From Methanomassiliicoccales archaeon (GTDB taxonomy: Archaea; Thermoplasmatota; Thermoplasmata; Methanomassiliicoccales; UBA472): a stretch of DNA of 5,611 nt. This document shows positions 1 to 5,611 of the stretch, in pieces (position 1 is the first letter of the stretch; each line of letters starts with the position of its first letter). The position numbers and the translations under genes were made by a program. Location: assembly GCA_013329565.1 (NCBI GenBank), contig DUJZ01000030.1:1-5611 (forward strand), read 5' to 3'. The notes below the pieces were generated by a model. The model was not told the origin of the DNA and ran no database searches. It saw only the letters and a list, made by a program, of their open reading frames with translations.

Positions 1-126
1 GTGGTCAGCGACCCTGATCTCTCTCCAGATCCGCGGCTGTTCATCATTACCGCCGGTGCCGTTCCCCCGGAACTGTTGCCGCAGATACGCGCCTGCAAGG
101 GCGTTCGTTCGGTCATCATCCACTGA
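1..126 (+). CDS. C-terminal end of an unidentified protein (5' partial)
   Basis: Frame 1 is open from the window edge to a TGA at 124-126, giving 41 residues that end in RACKGVRSVIIH. The codons are GC-rich like the rest of the window, and the following gene begins four bases later, so this is read as the tail of a real gene in the same transcript. The ending, a helix (PPELLPQIRAC) followed by G-V-R-S-V-I-I-H, resembles the last helix and strand of an ACT-type ligand-binding domain. That is only a shape resemblance and I do not assign a function. The GTG at position 1 is at the window edge and need not be the true start. Confidence 0.6.
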   Translation: MVSDPDLSPDPRLFIITAGAVPPELLPQIRACKGVRSVIIH

Positions 127-130
127 TAAC

Positions 131-991
131 ATGCCCGAGCAGCACCGGTTGGCGTACCCTGCGCTCTTCGTCGCCATCCTGGCCGTCTCGTTCGCCTCGA
201 TATTCGTCCGCTGGAGCGATTCCGATCCGCTGGTCATCGCCGGCTACCGCATGCTGTTCGCCTCGCTCATACTCGCACCGTTCGCCTTCCACGAGCGGAA
301 GGACGCCGCGCCTATGGACCGGCGGACCATCGGTTATGTCGCGCTGACCGGGGTTGTGCTGGCGGTGCACTTCTTCGCCTTCATCTCCTCCCTGCGTTAC
401 ACGTCCGTCGCCTCCAGCACCCTGCTGGTGAACTTCCATCCCCTGATCGTCGGCGCCGCTTCCGTGCTCGTGCTCAAGGAATCCTCGAAGAAGACCATAG
501 CCGGGGTGACCATAGGATTCGTCGGGGTCGCGGTCATCGCCCTCACCGGTCTGGGCACCGGGGAATCCTTCGGGAACGCTCTGGCGCTCCTGGGCGGCGT
601 GATGGCCGCGCTGTACATCCTGGCTGGCAGGGTGCTTCGTAGAACGTTAGGGATATTCACCTACGCCTTCTCCGTCTATCTCACCGCGGCGGCGGTGCTC
701 CTGGTGTCCGCGATCATCAACGGAGTCTCGCTATGGCCGTACCCGACCGAGGAGCTGCTGATCTTCCTGGCCCTGGCGGTCGTCTGCACGATATTCGGGC
801 ACACCGTCTACAACTGGTCCCTGAGATACCTTCCGGCGCCGGTCATCAGCACCTCGCTGCTCGGGGAGCCGATATTGGCCAGTTTGCTCGCGTTGTTGAT
901 TCTAGGAGAGATTCCCGCTTGGACCGTGGTTCTGGCTGCGCCCTTGGTTCTGGTCGGGGTGGGTCTCACGGCTTTGGACCGGAAGCAATGA
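131..991 (+). CDS. DMT superfamily (EamA-type) membrane transporter
   Basis: This is a 286-residue integral membrane protein with ten predicted helices, near residues 7-28, 35-53, 68-88, 93-115, 122-138, 148-169, 176-196, 208-227, 237-258 and 263-282. They fall into two five-helix halves, the duplicated EamA layout, and the total length is usual for the family. The segment LGEPILASLLALLILGE (244-260), with its Glu-Pro in helix 9, is characteristic of the second EamA repeat. The family exports or imports small metabolites such as amino acids or drugs; the substrate cannot be read from the sequence. I chose the ATG at 131: an upstream in-frame ATG at 56 would add 25 Arg-rich residues inside the preceding coding region. 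The gene follows the upstream stop by four bases with no Shine-Dalgarno site, suggesting translational coupling. Confidence is high for the family and low for the substrate. Confidence 0.93.
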   Translation: MPEQHRLAYPALFVAILAVSFASIFVRWSDSDPLVIAGYRMLFASLILAPFAFHERKDAAPMDRRTIGYVALTGVVLAVHFFAFISSLRYTSVASSTLLVNFHPLIVGAASVLVLKESSKKTIAGVTIGFVGVAVIALTGLGTGESFGNALALLGGVMAALYILAGRVLRRTLGIFTYAFSVYLTAAAVLLVSAIINGVSLWPYPTEELLIFLALAVVCTIFGHTVYNWSLRYLPAPVISTSLLGEPILASLLALLILGEIPAWTVVLAAPLVLVGVGLTALDRKQ

Positions 992-1007
992 GAAGTTAAG
1001 GTGATCA

Positions 1008-1052
1008 ATTGAATTCCAGAGGTCACACTTAAGACAGTGCTGCCAATTCAAT
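1008..1052. repeat. Inverted repeat with nested short stems, downstream of the transporter gene
   Basis: ATTGAATT at 1008-1015 is perfectly complementary to AATTCAAT at 1045-1052, enclosing 29 bases. Inside, CAG (1017-1019) can pair with CTG (1040-1042), and CACT (1026-1029) with AGTG (1036-1039). As RNA this would be an elongated, interrupted hairpin just after the transporter stop codon. No T-tract follows it, so it does not look like a classical terminator. It might stabilise or process the 3' end of the transporter transcript, or be chance. Confidence 0.35.
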
Positions 1053-1073
1053 CGGCCGTATCTAAGATCGAAG

Positions 1074-1097
1074 AGCATATTCTTCACAAAGAATGCT
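1074..1097. repeat. Small imperfect hairpin in the intergenic gap
   Basis: AGCAT (1074-1078) pairs with ATGCT (1093-1097), and TCTT (1081-1084) with AAGA (1089-1092), around a four-base CACA loop with a two-base AT bulge. A pyrimidine-rich stretch (CTTTCCACCTCCTTT, 1096-1110) overlaps and follows it on the + strand. It may be a weak transcription end for the transporter unit, but the T content is low. Function is unassigned. Confidence 0.3.
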
Positions 1098-1111
1098 TTC
1101 CACCTCCTTTG

Positions 1112-1156
1112 CTTAAATACTTGTAAAGTATAATTGTACAGAAAACCTATTAAACA
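1112..1156 (+). promoter_or_regulatory. AT-rich promoter region of the ATPase gene with two TATA-like boxes
   Basis: The gap becomes strongly AT-rich here. CTTAAATAC (1112-1120) matches the archaeal TATA-box style and would place a transcript start near 1140-1146, leaving an untranslated leader of about 30 bases. A second candidate, CTATTAAAC (1148-1156), would place the start close to the ATG at 1177 and yield a leaderless mRNA, which fits the absence of a Shine-Dalgarno motif before that ATG. The sequence alone does not decide between them. Neither has an obvious purine-rich BRE. Confidence 0.5.
1117..1131. promoter_or_regulatory. Operator-like palindrome ATACTT-GTA-AAGTAT
   Basis: Two perfect 6-bp half-sites, ATACTT (1117-1122) and AAGTAT (1126-1131), face each other across three bases and overlap the distal TATA-like box. 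A third copy of the half-site lies at 1164-1169, extended to ATACTTTACA (1164-1173). That extended copy is the exact 10-bp reverse complement of TGTAAAGTAT at 1122-1131. A symmetric site on a TATA box with an extra half-site next to the start codon is the usual geometry of a repressor operator. The regulator is unknown; autoregulation by the winged-helix ATPase downstream is speculative. Confidence 0.45.
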
Positions 1157-1176
1157 GTAAATCATACTTTACAGTG

Positions 1177-2622
1177 ATGTTGACCAAGGAAGAGCTGATC
1201 TCAGGTTACATCATTGATGCCATAGGCAGAGCCGAGGACCGGCTGGGGCAAAAGGTGTTCGAGCGCTCCGGAGAACGGCTGGAGCAAAGGGACGATCTGG
1301 CCCGGATATTCTCGATCGTTGACGACTTCCGGTCCGGAAGGCGACAGGTTAGATGGCTGGTCCTGCCCGGTCTCCGGGGGGTGGGCAAGACCACGATGCT
1401 GGCCCAGACCTTCGATCGTCTGAAGGCGATGGGGGTACCGAAGGATGACATGCTCTATCTCAGTCTGGACGACCTCCAGCTAAGGCTCGGGGCTTCATTG
1501 AACGATGCGCTAACGGCGTACGAAAGGAAGATCGGCACGGCCTTCGAATCTCTCAGAAAGGACATTTTTCTCTTCATCGACGAGGCGCATTTCGACCCCT
1601 CATGGCCACAGGCCGTTAAGAGCCTCTACGATCGAACGGAGAACGTTTTCACGATAGTGACCGGTTCGTCCGCGCTTGCTCTTAGCGGGAATGTGGACAC
1701 CGCCAGAAGGGCTTTGGAGATAGACGTTCTTCCTCTTTCTTATCGAGAGTTCCTCAAATTGGATAAAAATGCCAACATGCCACGGGACCTATCCCGGAGA
1801 CTGGGGCATCTGCTCTTCTCGTCACCAGATTATGATACGTTGAAGAACGGATTGATGGAGATCGAAACCGCCCTATCGGCGGTAGAGATCATGATCAAGC
1901 CATATTCTCTAGGGAGTTACCTGCGGAAAGGGTCCTTGCCATACGTCCTGGGCATAGAGGACGAGACCACGGCCATGTCCCTGATATCCTCCACGATCGA
2001 TAGGGTACTGGAGCGAGACCTATTGGCCCAGCGGCAGCTGGACCGTCCGACCCTGATCAAAGCGTCCAACCTCCTTAGCTACCTGGCCTTCGGGGACCGG
2101 CTCAGCCAGCAATCCCTCTCTACAAACCTAGGGATCAACCGCGTGACGTTGTCCGCGATCCTGGGCGGCCTGGAAAATGCTGACGTCATACATCGGGTGA
2201 TGCCTTATGGGCCGGAGTCCACCCGATTAAGGAGAACACCGCAGTATCGTTTCACATCTCCAGCCATGCGCGCCGCGGTGCTTGCTCAGCTGGGTCGGTT
2301 GGGAAGCGACAATGCTGATTACGGTCTTCTATTAGAGGACGCGACCGTTCTGGCCATGCGCAGGGCTTCATCGGACGGTAATTTGCGTCGCTTCGATTTT
2401 GATCCGAAGGCGTCCGGCGCCGATTTCGTCATCACCAGAGGGGATGGCTCCAGGATGGTTCTGGAAGTGGGTTTCGGAAGAAAGGGCACTAAGCAGGCTC
2501 TGTCGACCATGAAGGACGTAGAGGCGATCTATGGGTTATCCGTGGGAAGAGGCTCTCTCCGGTTCGATGATGAAGATATGGTGGCCATGGTGCCTCGGGA
2601 ATGGCTGTTGCTCTCGTGCTGA
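1177..2622 (+). CDS. AAA+ ATPase of the COG1373/AAA_14-like type with winged-helix and degenerate nuclease-like C-terminus
   Basis: This is a 481-residue cytoplasmic protein. The AAA core follows an N-terminal helical segment: Walker A is GLRGVGKTT (65-73, catalytic Lys71), Walker B is IFLFIDEAH (130-138, Asp135-Glu136), and a sensor-1-like TGSSAL starts near 162. LPLSYREF (185-192) and the SYLRKGSLPYVLG region (247-259) match landmarks of COG1373-type ATPases. Residues about 289-365 look like a winged helix (QQSLSTNLGINRVTLSAIL). The C-terminus carries GADFVI (414-419) and VLEVGFGRK (428-436), the layout of a PD-(D/E)XK fold but with Gly where the catalytic Lys of E-x-K should be. Family members are accessory P-loop proteins of poorly known role, often linked to mobile DNA or toxin-antitoxin behaviour. 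I prefer the ATG at 1177; GTG at 1174 is adjacent and in frame. It stands alone between unrelated genes with its own AT-rich promoter. Confidence is high for an ATPase and low for its biological task. Confidence 0.9.
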   Translation: MLTKEELISGYIIDAIGRAEDRLGQKVFERSGERLEQRDDLARIFSIVDDFRSGRRQVRWLVLPGLRGVGKTTMLAQTFDRLKAMGVPKDDMLYLSLDDLQLRLGASLNDALTAYERKIGTAFESLRKDIFLFIDEAHFDPSWPQAVKSLYDRTENVFTIVTGSSALALSGNVDTARRALEIDVLPLSYREFLKLDKNANMPRDLSRRLGHLLFSSPDYDTLKNGLMEIETALSAVEIMIKPYSLGSYLRKGSLPYVLGIEDETTAMSLISSTIDRVLERDLLAQRQLDRPTLIKASNLLSYLAFGDRLSQQSLSTNLGINRVTLSAILGGLENADVIHRVMPYGPESTRLRRTPQYRFTSPAMRAAVLAQLGRLGSDNADYGLLLEDATVLAMRRASSDGNLRRFDFDPKASGADFVITRGDGSRMVLEVGFGRKGTKQALSTMKDVEAIYGLSVGRGSLRFDDEDMVAMVPREWLLLSC

Positions 2623-2647
2623 GATCATCATACCTTTAGATATTAAG

Positions 2648-2653
2648 AAAAAA
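2648..2653 (-). terminator. U-tract terminator of the FN3 gene
   Basis: About 20 bases past the TAG stop of the leftward FN3 gene, the - strand reads CCCCTCCTTTTTTC, with six consecutive T at 2648-2653 after a pyrimidine-rich run. Oligo-T without a required hairpin is the typical archaeal termination signal. The signal works for the - strand transcript only; the converging ATPase transcript meets no comparable T-tract in this 50-bp gap. Confidence 0.55.
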
Positions 2654-2672
2654 GGAGGGGAAAAGGTTTGGA

Positions 2673-4628
2673 CTATTTCTTGCGGAAGGCCATAAAGGCA
2701 GCAGATCCAGCCACCAGAAGGGCTACAACCGCTATGACGGCCGCTAACGGGGGCAACAATCCTGGCTCCGCCTCTCCGGTGATGACCGCCAAGGGTACAC
2801 CGGAAACAGGTGTGTCGGCAAGCGGTCCCTCGCCAGCGGCGTTCACCGCCGTCACCCAGTAGTCGTACTCCAATCCGGCCTCTACCGAGCCGTCGACGAA
2901 GGTGTCCGTACCGGCCGGCACCGTCGCCATGAGCTGCCGGTCGCCGGTCTCTCCGCGCCGGTAGATCTTGAAGGCGGTTATGGCCGAGCCTCCTCCGTCG
3001 GGCGCGGACCAGTCCAGAGTGATGCGGCCTTGTCCTTCGTCCACGTCCACATTCACCTCGCCCGGTACCGCCAGAACGATCAGGGACGCGCTGAGCACCC
3101 GTGACAGTTCGCCTTCTCCCCACTGGTTGAGGGCGGACACCCAGTAGTAGTACGTGGTTCCGTACACCGCCGTCCCGTCCACATAGGTGGTGGTTCCGGC
3201 CGGAACCGAAACCAGAAGCTGCGCCGCCATCGGGCTCGTTCCGCGGTAGACGTTGTAGCCGGTTAGCGGTCCGTCGCCGGTATCGCTCGGCACGTTCCAC
3301 AGCAGCGATATGCTGGCGTTTCCGCCGGTGACCGAGCTCAGGTACGGTTCCGCCGGAACGTCGACGCTGGGCGAAGGCCGCGCGGTCATACGTAGCACCA
3401 TGGTGTTGGAGGGCGACCCTTCTCCGAAGGCGTTGAGCGCCGTGACCATGTAGGTGTAGTTGACGCCCGCCAGCACCGAGGCGTCTATGTATCCCGTTCC
3501 GGTGAGCGAGGCCAGCAGGACGGTCGTACCTGTACCGGGCGTGCGGTACAGCCGGTAGCCGATGATCGCCGAACCGCCGTTCTCCGGAACGGACCAGCCC
3601 AGGGTGATGCGGTCCAATGCCGCTTGTCCGTTCAACGTGGGCGCATTGGGCGGCTTTCCAGGCATCGCGTCTACGGAGGCGTTCTCCCCGTCCGACGTTC
3701 CTATGAAACAGTGCACCCGGTAAGTGTATGTAACTCCGTTGGTCAATCCGGGATCGGTGTAGGTCGAGCCAGACTGTGCCGCCAGGAACGTGAAGTTCCC
3801 GCCATCGCTCCGGAACACCCGGAAGCCGTCCACGCTGAAGGAGGTCATGGGGTCCCAGGTCAAGGTTACGGTTCCATCACCAACTGTTGCGAAGAGATAT
3901 GCGGGGGCCGGTAATCCCGGTACCGGCACCTCTCCCGGGGTGAAATTCGCGCGCGAGGATTCCGGCCCCGCTCCCCAAGCATTCAGCGCCACCACCCAGT
4001 AGGTGTGAACGAATCCGCTGACGACATAGTGATCGGTGTATGTCTTCGAGTTCACCATCACCAGCAAGGCAACGGTCCCGTTCAGCTCTCTGTACACCCG
4101 ATACCCGAGGACAGCGGAACCCCCATCATCGGATGGGGCGTTCCAAGTTATTGTAACAATCCCCACACCTTCGGTGAGGGTGAGGTCCTGTGCGGGACCA
4201 GGGACCTTGCCAGGGGTGGCTACCACCGTGGAAGAGTTGGCGCTTTCACCGCTCTGGTTGAACGCGGTGACCCGGTAGTAATAAACGAAACCGTTGACCA
4301 CGTCCCCATCATAATATGAGATGCCAGATGTCGCGTTCAGGAATCCGAAGCCGCTCCCATTGTCACGGTACACACGATAGACATCAGCTCCATCGGAAGC
4401 CGTCCAGTTCAGACCGACCACCGAGTCGCCGGCGACAGCGTGCAATCCACCAGGGGCAGGCGGGGCCTGTGATGCGTCGAGAGCATTCTGCCACATCTCA
4501 TCATCTCCCTCATGGTCCATGGGACCGCTGTCCCCCGCCGAAGCACCCCCGGAAAAGAGGACCAGCGATATCAACAACAATCCGAGCACGCTGAGCATGC
4601 CCGAGGCGAACGCTCTTCCCTTCGACAA
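2673..4628 (-). CDS. Secreted, membrane-anchored protein with six fibronectin type III repeats
   Basis: This 651-residue protein is predicted to sit outside the cell, held by a C-terminal helix. A Sec signal (basic start MSKGR, hydrophobic 11-25, likely cut after Ala-Ser-Ala at 31) precedes an acidic linker (32-55). Six FN3-like domains follow, near 56-139, 142-231, 238-323, 327-415, 424-518 and 521-613. Each has a Trp in strand B, a Y-x-V-Y-R or similar motif, and a Y-x-Y-x-V-T-A-x-N ending. A membrane helix (about 624-647) and FRKK end the chain. At least eleven N-x-S/T sequons lie in repeats 1-5 and none in repeat 6. The only Cys is residue 307. No catalytic domain is visible, so a structural or adhesive/binding role is inferred. 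The start is TTG at 4628: an in-frame TGA lies directly before it, a G6 tract (4635-4640) can act as ribosome site, and the next ATG (4598) would lose the basic signal-peptide n-region. Confidence 0.9.
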   Translation of the reverse strand: MSKGRAFASGMLSVLGLLLISLVLFSGGASAGDSGPMDHEGDDEMWQNALDASQAPPAPGGLHAVAGDSVVGLNWTASDGADVYRVYRDNGSGFGFLNATSGISYYDGDVVNGFVYYYRVTAFNQSGESANSSTVVATPGKVPGPAQDLTLTEGVGIVTITWNAPSDDGGSAVLGYRVYRELNGTVALLVMVNSKTYTDHYVVSGFVHTYWVVALNAWGAGPESSRANFTPGEVPVPGLPAPAYLFATVGDGTVTLTWDPMTSFSVDGFRVFRSDGGNFTFLAAQSGSTYTDPGLTNGVTYTYRVHCFIGTSDGENASVDAMPGKPPNAPTLNGQAALDRITLGWSVPENGGSAIIGYRLYRTPGTGTTVLLASLTGTGYIDASVLAGVNYTYMVTALNAFGEGSPSNTMVLRMTARPSPSVDVPAEPYLSSVTGGNASISLLWNVPSDTGDGPLTGYNVYRGTSPMAAQLLVSVPAGTTTYVDGTAVYGTTYYYWVSALNQWGEGELSRVLSASLIVLAVPGEVNVDVDEGQGRITLDWSAPDGGGSAITAFKIYRRGETGDRQLMATVPAGTDTFVDGSVEAGLEYDYWVTAVNAAGEGPLADTPVSGVPLAVITGEAEPGLLPPLAAVIAVVALLVAGSAAFMAFRKK

Positions 4629-4634
4629 TCAGAA

Positions 4635-4640
4635 CCCCCC
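4635..4640 (-). promoter_or_regulatory. G-rich ribosome-binding site deciding the TTG start
   Basis: On the - strand GGGGGG ends six bases before the TTG at 4626-4628, at Shine-Dalgarno distance, and can pair with the CCUCC end of 16S rRNA using G-U pairs. It supports the TTG as start over the internal ATG ten codons later. Confidence 0.4.
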
Positions 4641-4657
4641 GATCCCTATGAAAAATG

Positions 4658-4672
4658 CCAGGGGTTGCCTGG
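4658..4672 (-). repeat. Short hairpin upstream of the FN3 start
   Basis: CCAGG (4658-4662) and CCTGG (4668-4672) form a perfect 5-bp stem around a five-base loop. It lies between a TATA-like stretch (4674-4686) and the start codon, so it would be at or near the 5' end of the FN3 mRNA or act as a DNA dyad next to the promoter. It is short enough to be chance. Confidence 0.25.
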
Positions 4673-4673
4673 G

Positions 4674-4686
4674 ATATCTATCTTTT
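4674..4686 (-). promoter_or_regulatory. Candidate promoter of the FN3 gene
   Basis: On the - strand this reads AAAAGATAGATAT, the most TATA-like stretch in the 97-bp gap between carB and the FN3 gene. A transcript start about 25 bases downstream, near 4650, would leave a leader of about 20 bases containing the G6 ribosome site. The match to the archaeal TATA consensus is loose; read-through from carB is an alternative. Confidence 0.3.
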
Positions 4687-4710
4687 CCAGGTCCGGTCTT
4701 TCTGTGATAA

Positions 4711-4722
4711 TGAAGAAAAGGG
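4711..4722 (-). terminator. Weak T-rich end signal after carB
   Basis: Immediately after the carB stop codon the - strand reads CCCTTTTCTTCA, a T-rich tract that could end the carB transcript in archaeal style. It is short and interrupted, so termination may be partial and some transcripts could continue into the FN3 gene. Confidence 0.3.
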
Positions 4723-4725
4723 ATC

Positions 4726-5611
4726 TCAGTGGTAGGACGCGATGTCCCGGACCTTCAGGTCCCCCTGCCTGGCGCGCCTTATCGCGCAGACGGTGGCCTT
4801 GGCGCCATGCACCGTCGTCAGGAACGGTATCTCCAATTCCACCGCCAAACGTCTCATCATGTACCCGTCGCGGCGTGAGCCGGAGGAGTACGTCGGAGTA
4901 TTGATGATCAGGTTGATCTCACCCCTTCTCATCAACCCCAGGGCATCAGGCGACACGTTCTCGGCGACCTTATATACGGTGATCACCGGAACGCCGTTGT
5001 TGCGCAAGTGGGTCGACGTACCTTTCGTGGCGTAGATGGTGAAGCCCATCTCGTGCAGCTCCTTCACCAAGGGCAGGATGTCCGCCTTGTCCGCGTCGGA
5101 GACGGTGACGTAAACCCCTCCCTGCAACGGAAGCTTGTTCCCGGCCGAGATCATGGCCTTGTACATCGCGGCGCCGTAGTTCTTGTCGATGCCCATCACC
5201 TCGCCGGTGCTCTTCATCTCCGGACCGAGTATGGAGTCCACGCCCACCAGCTTGAGGAACGGGAATACGGACGCCTTCACCGCGACGTGATCGAACTTGG
5301 CCACGCCGACATGGCCGAGGTCCTTCAAGGTCTCGCCGAGCATGACCTTGGTCGCCAACTTCGCCAATGGGATTCCAATGGCCTTGGATATGAAGGGGAC
5401 GGTGCGAGACGCTCGCGGGTTCGCTTCCAGCATGAACACCTCGTCGTCCTTGACGGCCAGCTGCAGGTTCATGCATCCTTTTATCTGAAGGGCCAGGGCC
5501 ACCTGGTTGGTGATCTCGATGACCCTTTCCATGACCTCCGGGGATATGGTCTGGCACGGAAGGACCATGGTGGCGTCACCCGAATGCACCCCGGCCTCCT
5601 CGATGTGCTCC
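4726..5611 (-). CDS. carB: Carbamoyl-phosphate synthase large subunit, C-terminal part (5' partial)
   Basis: The enzyme makes carbamoyl phosphate from bicarbonate, two ATP and glutamine-derived ammonia for pyrimidine and arginine synthesis, in the cytoplasm with the small subunit CarA. The visible 294 codons begin inside the second ATP-grasp domain with EHIEEAGVHSGD, a CarB signature. They continue through MLEANPRASRTVPF, whose Glu and Asn belong to the ATP/Mg site, and LGPEMKSTGEVMG. The last roughly 140 residues form the MGS-like allosteric domain (ATKGTS, then IINTPT), ending RDIASYH. Reading continues past the window edge, so the GTG at 5589 is internal and not a start. The expected full length is about 1,070 residues, so roughly the last quarter is seen. 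No frameshift or missing key residue is visible. Any carA partner would lie outside the window. Confidence 0.97.
   Translation of the reverse strand, partial: EHIEEAGVHSGDATMVLPCQTISPEVMERVIEITNQVALALQIKGCMNLQLAVKDDEVFMLEANPRASRTVPFISKAIGIPLAKLATKVMLGETLKDLGHVGVAKFDHVAVKASVFPFLKLVGVDSILGPEMKSTGEVMGIDKNYGAAMYKAMISAGNKLPLQGGVYVTVSDADKADILPLVKELHEMGFTIYATKGTSTHLRNNGVPVITVYKVAENVSPDALGLMRRGEINLIINTPTYSSGSRRDGYMMRRLAVELEIPFLTTVHGAKATVCAIRRARQGDLKVRDIASYH

Noticed and set aside
56..130. N-terminal extension of the transporter from an ATG at 56
   Set aside because: It overlaps the upstream coding region in another frame, is Arg-rich and non-membrane, and the ATG at 131 gives the normal family length.
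902..1165. A small - strand ORF covering the intergenic gap
   Set aside because: It overlaps the transporter's 3' end and the ATPase promoter, has no recognisable motif, and its composition follows the AT-rich gap.
992..1176. A tRNA, other structured RNA gene or CRISPR repeat in the gap
   Set aside because: No cloverleaf, T-loop motif or regularly spaced repeat is present; only the short inverted repeats reported above.
3192..3207. A 16-bp perfect palindrome as a possible regulatory or integration site
   Set aside because: It lies inside the FN3 coding sequence at conserved VPAGT codons with GC-rich codon choice, and the matching site in repeat 6 is not a perfect palindrome, so coding constraint explains it.
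2536..3300. A 254-codon open frame on the - strand overlapping the FN3 gene's 3' end
   Set aside because: It is Arg/Gly/His-rich with no recognisable fold, overlaps both the ATPase end and the FN3 gene, and is a typical shadow frame of a GC-rich gene.
4970..5557. A 195-codon open frame on the - strand inside carB
   Set aside because: The other frame is unmistakably CarB with conserved motifs throughout; this one is a low-complexity Arg/Gly-rich shadow.

Overview
The window looks like a stretch of a GC-rich archaeal chromosome, most plausibly euryarchaeal and possibly Thermoplasmata or Methanomassiliicoccales-like. The grounds are archaeal-style TATA elements in short AT-rich intergenic gaps, genes lacking a clear Shine-Dalgarno site, a multi-FN3 surface protein with a C-terminal membrane anchor and many N-glycosylation sequons, and an archaeal-type stand-alone AAA+ ATPase. 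The lineage is inferred from style and is not proven by any marker gene here.

Layout, left to right. Positions 1-126 hold the last 41 codons of a + strand gene that starts outside the window. A DMT/EamA-family ten-helix transporter (131-991, +) follows four bases later and is probably in the same operon. A 185-bp gap (992-1176) contains inverted repeats and then an AT-rich promoter with an operator-like palindrome. It leads to a single AAA+ ATPase (1177-2622, +) with a winged-helix segment and a degenerate nuclease-like C-terminus. That gene converges on a secreted, membrane-anchored protein of six fibronectin type III repeats (2673-4628, -, TTG start). Further right on the - strand is the C-terminal part of carB, the carbamoyl-phosphate synthase large subunit (4726 to beyond 5611).

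The genes do not form one pathway. The transporter and its upstream partner look like one + strand transcript. The ATPase looks like a separately promoted accessory gene. carB is a core pyrimidine/arginine gene and is probably not functionally linked to the FN3 protein, although both are read leftward. I found no tRNA, rRNA, CRISPR array, insertion sequence or complete novel system. The most interesting local signals are the palindromic control region of the ATPase, the altered active-site motif in that ATPase's C-terminal domain, and the architecture of the FN3 protein.
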